Shown here: positions 10,184-21,522 of the stretch, one piece after another
Numbering within the stretch: position 1 is the first letter of the stretch
Layout of the letters: each line of letters opens with the position of its first letter
Source of the DNA: Coriaria nepalensis
Lineage: Eukaryota; Streptophyta; Magnoliopsida; Cucurbitales; Coriariaceae
Direction: 5' to 3'
Assembly (NCBI GenBank): GCA_027186245.1
Contig: CP114489.1
Span: 5,029,501 to 5,093,500, forward strand
DNA length: 64,000 bases
The notes under the pieces: model-generated
Databases searched by the model: none
Told to the model about the DNA's origin: nothing
The model's input: only the letters and a program-made list of their open reading frames with translations
Made by a program: the position numbers and the translations under genes

Positions 10184-13100
10184 TTATTGAACCGGCCTTG
10201 CCAAAGCAAAAAAGGAATCCGGGTTTGCCGACATCAGCAACTCGATAAGAACTATGTTGTTAGGTTGTGGGATGTTGTTCAGACCCGGCTCGATAAGACC
10301 TGGATTAAGACAAACATGCTTTTGAAACTTAAGAGAGAAAATGCACATTTTTACATGTATTATTTTACATAGAAAATAATAATAATAATAGTAAATAAAT
10401 AAATAACCAGCTCTTTACCAGGGGTTGGTTTTCTCCCACCATATAATTCCTTTGTTAATGGATTTGCTGCCCATTGATTGACCGCCACCCGACTCGTTGG
10501 TTGGAACCCGACTATCTTTCCATGACCCGATAAAACCACCTTATTTTAAACGAAAATGAGTAAAATATGGTTTCATATCTGTTATATGACTCAATTCGAC
10601 GAGTAGAAACAGAAAACAGTAATGCCCAGAATTATGTGAAGGAAAAATGGGATATTTTGAAACATTAATTTACCTGATAACTAGCTATAACCTGAGCAGA
10701 TTGTTTCATTTCGGAATCAATTTTGTCTGACGAGATGGGATAAGGTGAAACACCTTCATGAGCATGGTTTACCTGATCCATTGTTCTGAAGTAATTTGGC
10801 AATTCTCCAATCCAGGTTCCTATGCTTGTTTCTGTCCTAATATCACCAGACCAACAGTACGCATCCTTTATCTTTTTAACAACCGAGATGCACAATTCTT
10901 CCAACTACATAGTAAAAGGTCCAATAATTAAAAGCTTTCATCTGATAAACTAATAACAATAAAAAAAGTAAGACATGTATCCTAGTGAAAAAAATGAGCA
11001 AAAAAACAGATAAACATGGATCTAGAGATTGCACAGAAATGGGCAAAATAAAAGGTTGGCAAAACTAAATAGTGATGGGTGAAGAAAATTGCACAGAATG
11101 CCTTAGATTAACATAGGTGAAATATACCTTTGTTGGATCTAAAGATTGATGTTGTGAATAGTCGACCTCATGTGATACGGGAAGAGAATTCATCTTCTCT
11201 CCAGTGTATTTTCCACCTTTGCTTAAATGAGGTAGACAGAGCTTACCAAGAGCACTGACTGTAACGAGAAAAATTCCACTCGCAAGGGTGACTGATAGCA
11301 ATTTTAGCAAGGAGGAGGTCCTCTGATAATAAACAGGACATTAGACGCAGGCTTTCTAAATATACCATATTTGTACTTATATATTTCTCATCTATATAAA
11401 ATTAAACTCTTAAAAAAGGAGGAAAAAGAAGAGAAGGGGGAAGAAACATCACAGAATATGCATATTACAATGCTTAGAAATAAAATTTCATATCGAAAGA
11501 AATAGAAAAGCAAAGAGATTAACAGCACCAACTATTTTTATAAGATGGTAGCCTCTCTTCTTTATATGCCGAAGACTACTGTTCATTCTTTTTTGTCATG
11601 AATTCCAATGAAATATTACCACGGAGTACCATTTCATTTCCTTAACTATTCAAGTCCCTTAATTGATTAACTAAGATGCTCTTAAAATGTAGTCAATATT
11701 AGGATTACAAATCAATTTGAGGTCAAGGTGTCATAGATATATGAATCACAATACCTTTTTATAAGACAAGTTAGCAGAAGTTACAGTCACGCCACATGAT
11801 AGTTGTTTACTAGGAAGCGAGTAAAGATCCTCATAGAACATGTCCAATATGTCTGCCAATCCAACCTGCAGTTTTGATCCAACTAAATCATAAAGATACA
11901 TATCTCAACTTCATCATAAATTCTAATGAAATGTAGAAATACACTGTTTTTCACACTCCCAACAAAACACATCAAAAGAAAGAGGGAGGCAGAGAACACA
12001 ATTTGACATTCTATCCAAGTAAATAAATATACAAGAATCAGCCTGGACAAAGATTCTAAAGCAGAAAAAGAGAGAGGTAGAGAAAAGAAAAGATTACCAT
12101 TTGAGAATGGGTCAAAAGAACTTCCCACCAGTTCCTGCTAGACATTTTCCACCCTTCAAACTGTAATCCCTTTAATCGTTCAGAATCCAGTTGTAACCTG
12201 TAAGTAGGTACATACTCGCTTGCCCAAGCACCAAACTCCGACCCGCCAATTTTTTCCAGTTTAGAATGCGTGGATAGGGTCCACCAATAATCCTTTGGTC
12301 TGCTTCTTATAACCTTAATTTTATGCTTTGAGGACTTAAATTTCTCAAGCAGAATCTTGGCATTTTCAATTACCTCATCTTCGGATAATTTGTATATGAT
12401 AACTGAAGAATCTTTAGATGCAATCCTTTGGGGCTTTTGAAACCAAGGAATGAAACTACCCAAACTCTTTTCCAATAAGTTATCATGGAAATTTCTCTCT
12501 GTGCTTTGAAGAGCAGAGATACAAGTAGCTTCTGCAAGCACAGAAATTACTTGTTCATCCAGTGAGCTGAGTGTGAAGGATGCAGAGACCTGATAATACG
12601 AAACGAATAAGAGAGAACTGAGCCTATCAGTATCATATGGGTACCTGCACAAACAGGTACCTATATAGTATCAAGAAATATGTTGAAAGGGGTGATGTAG
12701 ATTGAAACATTGAGAAATGATAACTAATATGGAAGGTAAAGACAAACCTCTCTTGGTTTTTCAAGATCCTCCATATTTCTTTCAGACCCAGGAACAAAAA
12801 CAGCCAGTTCAAAGTTCCAAAGCTGTTGCAATACCACTTGTCTAAATGTCATTGCAAGAATGTTTTGAGATGTGGTGCTTGATAGAATTTCTTCAGTGAG
12901 GGAGCTTTTTAGTTTCCTGGCCTTTTCTACGACTTTTCTAGCAGGTAGAAACTATTACGAAAGTTATTTGCAGGACATCTTTTTCATCTAACATGCCTAC
13001 TAAAGCAAAGCAAAACTACTAACTGTTTCAATGCATCAGGATAAAATCTAAAGCAAACTATAAATTTTCCAAAATTATATCCAAAATTTCTTAAAGCAGA

Positions 13101-13744
13101 AAGAAATATATATATATATCTTGACAGGATCCTTTGCGTTAGAGTTTGAACTTGATTTGCATTTTGATCGGAGAATGAAGAAAATTAAAGTTTTCTTTGG
13201 CCAAATTGAGTTACTTAATTCATTAAATGCTACGTAAATTTAAACATTTAAGATGGAAAAAGAAATAAAATAAAATAAAAACATTAAAATCTATTATAAC
13301 ATGAAGCTCAGTCGTTCTGCAAATGAAACTAACCAGGCGAGTAGAGATTGTGCCATGCTCATCGGAAGAACCGGGAAACAGCGTCTCGACAACCATAGCA
13401 TGAATTCCAGAGCCAACATGCTCGGCGGCAGCTTGACCACCGTCGGATGCAGCCGCCGTAAGAGCCTGATGGAAATCAACTGCTCCGACCAGAGACAGCC
13501 GAGATAAATCGTTCTCGTAAGTTCGAACACAGGGAAGAATTCTCTCATCGGAATCGGCAATAGCTTGAAGGATCTCTTGCTCTGTGGACGGGGCGGACTT
13601 TGGACCCGAGCAAGATAGTGGTAGTGAATTCCTGTGATCTTTGAGTGGTAGTTTCGGAAAGAATGTAGGGTGTTGTCTAGTAAAGTGAGGTTGAGAAGAA
13701 GAGAGAAGCAGGCGGTGGGGGAGAGAGATAGATGAAGAAGCCAT
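10184..13744 (-). CDS. Plastid-targeted protein of unknown function, one membrane segment, 626 aa
   Basis: Eight exons join in frame at GT-AG introns: 13744-13334, 12951-12748, 12589-12098, 11865-11755, 11322-11128, 10904-10674, 10539-10419 and 10299-10184. The product has 626 residues. The first 45 or so are rich in Ser, Pro and basic residues with almost no acidic ones, as in a chloroplast transit peptide. The middle is soluble and mixed (for example SFIPWFQKPQRIASKD, PKDYWWTLSTHS). One hydrophobic helix lies near 411-431 (LLKLLSVTLASGIFLVTVSAL). The C-terminal part is strongly protein-like (GKIVGFQPTSRVAVNQWAAN, and the end IVLIELLMSANPDSFFALAR then PVQ). The long open exons, clean splice sites and frame continuity argue for a working gene. 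I do not recognise a named domain and infer only plastid import and one membrane pass. Confidence 0.85.
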
Positions 13745-16400
13745 CGGTGAAGATGACTTCGAGCTCCGGGAAGGGGTTTTGAGGTTTTTGTCCGGGACGT
13801 AAATGAAAAATAATTTAGAGAGTAGGGACCGAAAAAGAAATATTAGTGTATAAATATTAGGAAATATTATAAAACATTTTTCTGGTTTTATAATTATACA
13901 TACAGTTACGCAACTCTATTCGTATATGTAATATCCGTTCGATCTGTCTGTCGATGGAACCGCAAATAATTTTTTTTATAATTTTAGGTAAATAAATATA
14001 TGTCTCGATATGATTATTTATCGGATACTTAATACATGTTTACTGTTTTAATTATTTAAAAAAAAAGATATAAATCTTAAATAAAAATTTATAAATAAAT
14101 TTTATTGATGACACATATTGATAAGTACCTTTTGAATTAGATGATAATTTTAGAAGCGTTGAATTTTGTAGACTAGATGCATTAGTTTCACTATTTCACT
14201 GGTTTGAGTGACATATCAATTATTATAATGAAATTACCAATGTATCCTTTTATTCTGTAAATGTAAATATTCAGTTCTGCTAAAATCAAAATGAACTCTC
14301 TGATATAAGCTATTATTTATAAGATGAAGTGATTTGATTCGCATATCTTAATATTCATTTCTGTTTTGTGTTTTGTTAGTTATAATATCAGTCTCGGCTC
14401 TAATAAACCAGTCATTGCTTATATGTATGTGGGCCATCTGAAGAAAATAAGTTTGAAGGACCAAATGGCCTAAGGCTCTACGGAAGTTATTAGCAAAACT
14501 GTACTATGCATGGTCTCAAGAAATAAATTGCGTGATGTAAGTGTCTAAAATTCTCTTCTTGTATGTTGGGTTTCCTATTAGCTTAAGCATATGATGGAAG
14601 GAGAATCAGACAGCCATACTCTAGTGATCTTGATTATAGTATAAGAAAATTCTTTTACTAGGGATATGGTTTTATTCTTTTAATAAGGATAATCATTGTA
14701 ATAGTCCGCTCTGACGGTGGCGGATAACCGCCCGGTTTATGACAGAGTGGAGAAAGCGGTTATCAATTAGATAAAAAAATTGAGTGGTGGTTAATTGCCC
14801 GTTAGTGTAAATGGCAGATATAACGGATATCGGATATCCGTATCCACTATTTGTATAATCTTAATTTTAGATTATAAGAAATTGAATAAATTGATATTGA
14901 TAATTAATAACTAGACTTATAATTTACGATTAATATGAGAGGATTCAGTTATAATTTAAGATAAATATAGAAGATTTTTTTAAAATTTTAAAATTTTAGA
15001 AGATCCACTTAATACATAAGATAAATCTAAATAATCCACTTATAATTTATGACAAAATTTAAGAGATTCATTTATAACTTCTAAAATATCAAGAAATCTA
15101 TCTATAATATCATCAAACTTTCACCGAGATTCACAATTAATTTTCCATTCAAATTATACGAATATTCTCACTATGGATGGAAGCAAATTTGATTCAGTCG
15201 ATACTTACATGACACGTCATTCAAGATCTCTTTCATTCTTTTTCTCACTATGGTAGCCTACTAGGGTTCAAGACGCAAACTTCACTACCACTATTTTCAG
15301 CTCTCTCTCGCACCACACTCCACTATTCTCAGCCCTCAATTCTGTAGTATCGTTCTTTATCGCTGTTCTTCGTATTCTCAATCCATTCTCTAGTCAGCAC
15401 TCGTTCTTGATCTATTTCCCACCGCTCACTGATGTTCTAGATATGAAAAATCAAATATAACTAGTAATCAACCAACCCTTTTTTAAAACACATGAAATCT
15501 TCGTACTATTAGAATATGATATGTTATGCTTCTTTTGTTATTCTATTTTTCATTCTATTTTAGTTGACTTTCGCATCAAATATAATTTTGCGCTAACTCC
15601 TTTTACATCAGTTGGATCTTCTCAAATCAAATTTGTGAGAATTGGTTTGAAACAGATCAGATAAAAGATAAAGAAGTTATGACAATTTTGATTTGTTGGT
15701 GATGTTTGATATGTCATGACAAGATAGATCATGAATTGTAGTCTAATTATGCTATTTTCCTATCCTAATAAGTTCCATTAGTCCTTATGATCATATTTTG
15801 TCGACAGAATAATATGAATATTTGATATTCATTGCGAAGATGTTATGGTTCATTATATTTCCATAAGCGTTGGAGAAAAACTGCTGTTTAATGGTAGAAC
15901 AATTCTACCATTAAATATATATCTACTGTGTTCCTCTGGCCTGGAAATGTTTGTATGATAGATATCATGAGCCATACTTTATACAGAGAACAATGGAGAA
16001 GCTGTGTCAAATGGCAGAATGAAAAACCATATTAACTTCAGAGTGTTGTAAAAGCGACCTCTTGTTGTTCCGGGGAATCATCGATACTTTTGTCCGGGTG
16101 AAAGCTCGAGTCTTGAGGTGAACTTGTGTGTTTGATGATTTTACGCTTCGACACTTTCTTGAGGTATACATCAAGCTCGGTTCATAGAGAACTCTACACA
16201 GAAACCGCAATGAACATATATGTTAATTGTTAATGATTCCATTACTGAAGTTTTATATTTTATTCAATGGAGGGAAATTTTATACTCTTACCCGTTGATA
16301 GAAACAATTCAGAATCACTCTGACTTCTCAATCTCTCGATTCATTTCGAGATGCCGAACTGGACGGATTGTTGGTGCTCTTCACACTTTCTCTAACAGAT
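13745..16400. other. Intergenic, AT-rich, with a palindromic patch
   Basis: No gene is supported. The first bases are the promoter of the minus-strand plastid-protein gene. At about 14700-14850 there is a GC-rich patch with short palindromes (GGCGGATAACCGCC and ACGGATATCGGATATCCGT) that resembles the ends of hAT-type elements. About 15200-15440 is pyrimidine-rich like a leader sequence but leads into no gene. Confidence 0.4.
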
Positions 16401-16690
16401 AGAAAGTCTATGCCTGCAAAGCGACCTTGGGATTGTCATGATTGTGGATTTGGGTCGTGAAGAATAGAGCGGGAACGTGAAAGAGAGAGAGAGAGAGCTC
16501 AGAGTAGAGAGAGAATCATTAGAGAGAAAGTGATGATTATTATTCCAACTGACTCAATAATACATGCAACATTAGTCTAAATACATTATTAAGACTAACT
16601 ATAATAACAAACCCTGACAACCAAAACTAACCGTTTTACTTAACATAGCAGCTACTTATCATAGCTAGCACCTAAACCACCAATACCCCG
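16400..16690 (-). repeat. Probable 3' LTR region of a minus-strand copia element
   Basis: This stretch lies directly downstream (minus strand) of a copia pol C-terminus, where the 3' LTR belongs. It contains a GA/CT microsatellite (16483-16498). Borders are not defined because no partner LTR is present, so both coordinates are approximate. Confidence 0.35.
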
Positions 16691-16891
16691 TCAAGGTGGC
16701 AGGTGAAAGAGGTCCAAAACCCCCAGCTTGGATAATAGATTGGCATGTTGCAATTTTCCCAACGGTTTTGTAAACAGATCTGCAGGTTGGAATGAAATAT
16801 GAATAGCTACCGTTTGCAACAACCTAAATTGAATCTTCTCCCTCACAACATGACAATCAATCCTTAGCCTCCTTTGCAAAACCAGCTTCAT
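16691..16891 (-). pseudogene. Copia pol C-terminal fragment (RNase H end)
   Basis: The 66-codon minus-strand frame contains RIDCHVVREKIQ and PADLFTKPLGKLQH. These are the conserved 'HI(E/D)IDCHFVREK' and 'ADIFTK.L' blocks at the end of copia RNase H. The upstream parts of pol are missing, so this is a truncated relic. The stop is followed within a few bases by a G-rich run (GACGGGG) that may be the polypurine tract. Confidence 0.85.
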
Positions 16892-18274
16892 GTGAGAATT
16901 ATTTTGATGCAGAATTCATAATCCATGAACACAAGATGGCATTGCATCTCTCCTTCAAAAGTTCTCTCTTCCAATATAAGGATTGGAATGGTGAAGAAAG
17001 ATCCAACGTCAGATTTCAGTTAGATGATTAGCATACATTGAGGCCCTTCATATTTACTTATTTAGGCATATATAGTAAATACCAATGAAATTATACACAA
17101 ATGTTACAAGCATATTCTAAATCAAAATTCTCTCTGACTTTGCCAGACTGCAAAAAACGAATTGCCCCCAGATTTAGCATTCAATAAACAATTCATACAA
17201 GTGGAAGTATTCCATACTTCACTTCAGTCAACTAAATTGTCCAGTTAAGGGTTCGTAACCTTTCCCTGTGTCATTGTTTCGATTGCATTCTATCTCATCA
17301 TATCACATTATATTTTGCGATATTTGAGAATCACCATCAATACCTAAGTGTAGATCTAGGATAATCCTTTGTTCCACAGTCCAGGGCTATTTACGATTAG
17401 CCAATTAAAAATTCTCAGATGTACTAGTACTAGCAAGTGCATCAAAAATGCAGTCATCGATTCTCCTGAGAGGCCACAATTACCGCAAGCAAACATATTA
17501 ATGACGAGGAACACATTTTTGCTTTCTACTAATATTTTTGCTATTCTAATAGTATATCTGGAAGGGGAAAAGTTTGTAGAGTCAAACTCCGACAGCAAAG
17601 AAAATTACAATTAATAGAAGAGACCATAGATACCATACTGTTCAGGCCACAATTTAGAAAGATTGAATCAACATCTATGTTAAAACTAAATAACATATTC
17701 TAAAGAAGAGGTTAACTTTTCAAAATCACAAACATTGTTTATTCTATGCTTTCTCAAAACCAAGATAAACTTGACAAAACATCCTAGAGAGAAAAGGTGA
17801 GCTTTTTTGCAAGTAGAAATCTCAGCGATGAAGTGGTAGAAATAACAAGTATTTCAAAGAATAGGTGTACATTCAGAAACAGAAATTGTTATTGACCAAG
17901 TATCACAAGCAATAACTAGGAAGGAGCCAACAAATATATCCTGGAACCTAAATAGTCCTACAAGCCATACTTGGTTTGAAAAATATGAACCACATAAAAA
18001 CATCGGATCTCCAGCTAAATTGCCATGCATTTTGATTTCGGGTGAGTGGATAAAGTAATGTGAGCATTTAAATTTCCAGACAAAAAAAAAAAAGGTATAA
18101 AATCACGGGATGTTGTTAGGAATTAGAGCATGCCACATTCAATTGCAATGATAAATACAGTAACACATATGATCATCATTTGATTACTACTGATACAGGT
18201 AAATGAATTATGAACTCTATGTAATCACCATTTAAGAAAATTATCACAGTTTAAACATGAGAATAGGTACTTAC
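16892..18274. other. Region downstream of the broken TFB4 copy
   Basis: In an intact TFB4 gene the C-terminal exons, with the C4-type zinc-binding region, would lie here on the minus strand. None could be read. One short match to the expected 'GPEQY' exon (GGCCTGAACAGTATG, minus strand near 17637-17651) may be a decayed trace. Confidence 0.35.
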
Positions 18275-18888
18275 TCTAGGTTGAGGATGGAGTGGGCCAG
18301 ATCGGAAACCTTTTGTATATCTATTCATGAAATCAAGTTCAAAGAAACCTTTAAGGTAGTTCCATGAAGAAAACCATCCCATTATTTCCAAGTTCATCCA
18401 ACATACAGGAAGTGGAACCCTAACTCTAATTCTAAACTCCAGAGGATTAAAACTCTAGACTCCTTAGTGAAATTAGACCAAACAATTTAAGGCAAAACAA
18501 AATGGGGATATGAACTTAGATAAATAACCAAGAGCCATATATAAGCAAACCAAAACTAAAACCACCAACAATAAGGATACAATAAAGAGCCATGGAGAGC
18601 GATCCAGATAGCAGGGAACAAGCAATTCCTCCTCTTGGGTCTTCCTTGACAGATTTCTCACCTCTGATAACAAATTCTTCTAATTTCTTCAACAAATTGG
18701 TGCAAAGAGCAGGCATTCTTCCATCTTCTGAGCCACTGCTTGTGTGCATGGTGGAATTAAATATATAGTCACATGAAGCATATCCAGTACCAATGACCAC
18801 AACCTCATTGAGTTGATTCAGAACCAAAATGGAATTCAGGAAAGCAAGTACCTGTATAATTCAATCACTAATTTCAGAAAAAATAATA

Positions 18889-18911
18889 ATATATATATAT
18901 ATATATATATA
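18889..18911. repeat. TA microsatellite
   Basis: A run of about eleven AT dinucleotides in the second intron of the TFB4-like copy, 38 bases upstream of exon 3. Confidence 0.9.
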
Positions 18912-19318
18912 ATTACCATCTGGCTGTCAAGAAAACCCCAAGTATAGGAAAATAATAAGAACAGCATGAGATCACATTACTAAACCATATTTAGCCAAAA
19001 CATCCGGAATTTGTTGGATTAGGCAAAGGTTCAGCAACATTAGTAACTTTTTGTTTTCTTTTTCATTTTAAAGTTCCGTAAAACTTGGCAGCCACAGAGT
19101 GAACTATGGTTTAAGAGGAGAGAGACAGACAGACAGAGTAACGGGTTTTCCACATACGTGAGAGAGAAACTTGGAGCATGGGAGAGAAGAGTTACACCAG
19201 AAGAAAGGGTTTGAATCTAGAAACACCATCAAAACGCTAACATCATCTGCAATAACACAAATATAACTTAAGAATTAAGCAATTGAAAACTTTGCTCCTA
19301 CCTCTGTATATAAGAAAG

Positions 19319-19341
19319 GAAGAGAGAGAGAGAGAGAGAGA
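19319..19341. repeat. GA/CT microsatellite
   Basis: About eleven GA dinucleotides immediately inside the first intron of the TFB4-like copy. On the coding strand this is a CT run four bases after the exon 1 donor. Confidence 0.9.
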
Positions 19342-19605
19342 AACCTGCATAGAGCTTTGAAGGAGCAGAGGCCATGCTTAAGCTTTGAACAGGTCAATTT
19401 GGCACTGAAAATTTGTGAATTTGCAAGAAATTTATAGAATCAGGATGTTTTCGACAATACTTCCTAATGTAATCTAGGTAGATACTCTACACTCAGATGA
19501 AAAAGTTACACCTAATTTTATGGCATATTGACTTTTTTACTAGAATAATATCATCTATCATCATGATAAGGATTAATGATGAGAACTTCATCACCTATTT
19601 CACAA

Positions 19606-19772
19606 TTGAATCCGAGCACGTTAGAGAATTTCCCAACTGCAGCCTGCAGGACCCCTTCTGGCTTATCAAATGCCACAAAGGTCTGTTCAGGAGAATCATA
19701 AGGAAGAGACCTGTTCGGGATGCGAACTTCAGCGAATTCTTCTTCTTCTGAAGCGTCCACAATGACAGTCAC
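19606..19772 (-). pseudogene. Coatomer gamma-subunit (gamma-COP) exon fragment
   Basis: After an acceptor-like TTCCAG the minus strand reads VTVIVDASEEEEFAEV, then RSLPYDSPEQTFVAFDKPEG and VGKFSN. These correspond to the 'VTVIVDASEAEEF...SLPYDSPGQ.F...KPEGVPAVGKFSN' segment of plant gamma-COP, a COPI vesicle coat subunit. After FSN the similarity is lost: the frame continues open but no longer matches, and no adjoining gamma-COP exons are present. It is a stray gene fragment 230 bases upstream of the TFB4-like start. The identification is from family knowledge, unaligned. Confidence 0.7.
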
Positions 19773-20075
19773 CTGGAACTTTTTTCCACATTTGAGAGGA
19801 GCGCGAATGTGCGAAGGGAGAAGAAGAGAAGCTCTTCTTTCCGTTCTTCGAAGAAGACGGCTTCTTTTTGGAGCCGGCTCACTCGATTCTTAGCCGTAAT
19901 GCTTCATTAATCGACGTGGACATTTTTGGCCGCTGGATCTTGTATCGATGAATCTTGATCGTTGTTCTAGACACCTCTGATATAAGGCCTCTGGAGTGAA
20001 TCCGGACTCCTTCAAGATCGCGCCCTCGAAATTTAGAACCCGCGATTCTGACCTTCAAAGACGAAGAAAACTGCA

Positions 20076-20098
20076 ACGTCATCGATCGACGATCCGCG
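20076..20098 (+). promoter_or_regulatory. Histone promoter element: ACGTCA hexamer plus octamer
   Basis: ACGTCA (20076-20081) and GATCCGCG (20091-20098, the reverse of octamer CGCGGATC) lie close together, 210-235 bases upstream of the H3 start. Plant histone genes carry a type I element made of this hexamer and octamer, which drives S-phase expression. Here the two are separated by nine bases instead of being nearly fused, so it is a loosened version. Confidence 0.7.
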
Positions 20099-20203
20099 TT
20101 TAAGACAAATCAATCCATAGTGACCGTCGATAGCAGAAAACCTATCAGCGGCTGCGATCACTTTCTTCCATTCCTGTCCCGTCCTAAAATTCAAATCATC
20201 GAG

Positions 20204-20210
20204 TATAAAT
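20204..20210 (+). promoter_or_regulatory. TATA box of the histone H3 gene
   Basis: TATAAAT lies 101 bases before the H3 ATG and about 105 bases after the octamer, a normal spacing for a plant histone core promoter. Confidence 0.7.
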
Positions 20211-20310
20211 TCTACAAGGCTCCAACTACACTCCACCAACATCTCATCAGATACCATTTTCAGTACCTAATTTCAATTGTCAGTCGACGTTTGCAAAATC
20301 TCGATCCCAA

Positions 20311-20721
<411 letters not shown>

Positions 20722-21522
20722 TGAAGTTCTTGTACGTATGGAGTATCAAATTTCAAAGCTAACTAGTAATAATGTTGATAAGTGATAACTGCAATCTAAG
20801 TCTCTTAGTGTAGCTTCTTTTTCCGTTACTAGGCTGCAAGCTTTTATGTGAAGAACATCTGGACATGCATGCAATGTGCTGTATTGTAGGGTTTGGAGTT
20901 GACGAAGTCGTTTGCCTATGAATTGACAAATCATGATTTCAATGGACTTCCTTTATGTTAGTAGTAAGTTCGAGCATGGCGCTATAATAGTCAAGATAAG
21001 ATCGACATATAATAATAGAAAAGTCCTGGTTTAGGTAAAGGTCATGATCTTGCTTGATTTTCTGAGTTTGTGTTTTCTATCTTCAATCTGTAGGAAAAAA
21101 AAATATCATTTCTCCATTTAATTATGGATTTAGGTCATTCAAGATTTCAATCCCTCATGTCTCCAAAATGGGTGGGGCCTCCTGCACTTAATTTTATCAC
21201 CATTCCTGGTTTGACAGCCTAATACATTAATTGACTTTTGTCTATACGCTCGTGGAATTTTCAATCGATTCTTTTTGTTTTTTAATAGTTTTGCTAATGT
21301 CCACTTGTTTTGTGATAAGAAAAAAAAATGCATCTTCTCTCCCAAACTGGCTGGGGTCAAAAAGATGGCTAAGAAAGAATCCAAATCCAGAACACCATCG
21401 AGGAATCTTCCTTCTGGCATGTAATTAATTATTATGTCCTAGCAGATATAAGAACCCAGAAATCCCTCCCTCCGCTCTAATTCGCTTGAAAGGAAAAAGA
21501 GAATAAGAATAAGAATAAGAAT
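20722..21522. other. Intergenic between H3 and DUF599 copy 1
   Basis: No gene seen. The left part would be the H3 3' region. The right end holds the promoter and leader of the DUF599 gene, with a TATA-like AGATATAAG at about 21444-21452 and a short AAGAAT repeat just before the ATG. Confidence 0.5.

Larger units (their letters stand above)
18275..19375 (-). pseudogene. TFIIH subunit TFB4 (p34/GTF2H3) gene copy, frameshifted and 3'-truncated
   Basis: Four exons are readable: 19375-19345 (MASAPSKLYA), 19246-19158 (DDVSVLMVFLDSNPFFWCNS), 18851-18581 (VLAFLNSILVLNQLNEVVVI, then GTGYASCDYIFNS and SLLSGSLSMALY) and 18320-18275. They match the N-terminal, von Willebrand A-like half of TFB4, a core subunit of TFIIH in transcription and nucleotide-excision repair. 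Joining exon 3 to exon 4 at the obvious splice sites gives YYIQKV and then runs out of frame. The expected RSGPLHPQPR is present one frame over, so one base is missing in exon 4, near 18310. Splice sites are otherwise intact. The C-terminal zinc-binding half was not found downstream. A decayed duplicate is the simplest reading. A sequencing error plus unrecognised exons is the alternative. Confidence 0.75.

Noticed and set aside
16038..16172. Minus-strand stretch reading ELDVYLKKVSKRKIIKHTSS and further to a stop
   Set aside because: It reads like a protein C-terminus, but no upstream exon, start or family could be assigned. Too weak to annotate.
17356..17598. Minus-strand frame in the position where TFB4 C-terminal exons would be
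   Set aside because: Its translation does not contain the expected 'ITGG' or cysteine-rich motifs of TFB4.
18320..18581. Alternative TFB4 splice (ALYC joined to FRSGPLHPQPR) that would avoid the frameshift
   Set aside because: It needs an unusual acceptor inside exon 4 and deletes the conserved YIQ(R/K)V residues. A missing base explains the data better.
20033..20257. Minus-strand open frame of 74 codons with protein-like composition upstream of histone H3
   Set aside because: It covers the octamer, hexamer and TATA box of the H3 promoter on the other strand and matches no family I know. Chance openness is more likely.
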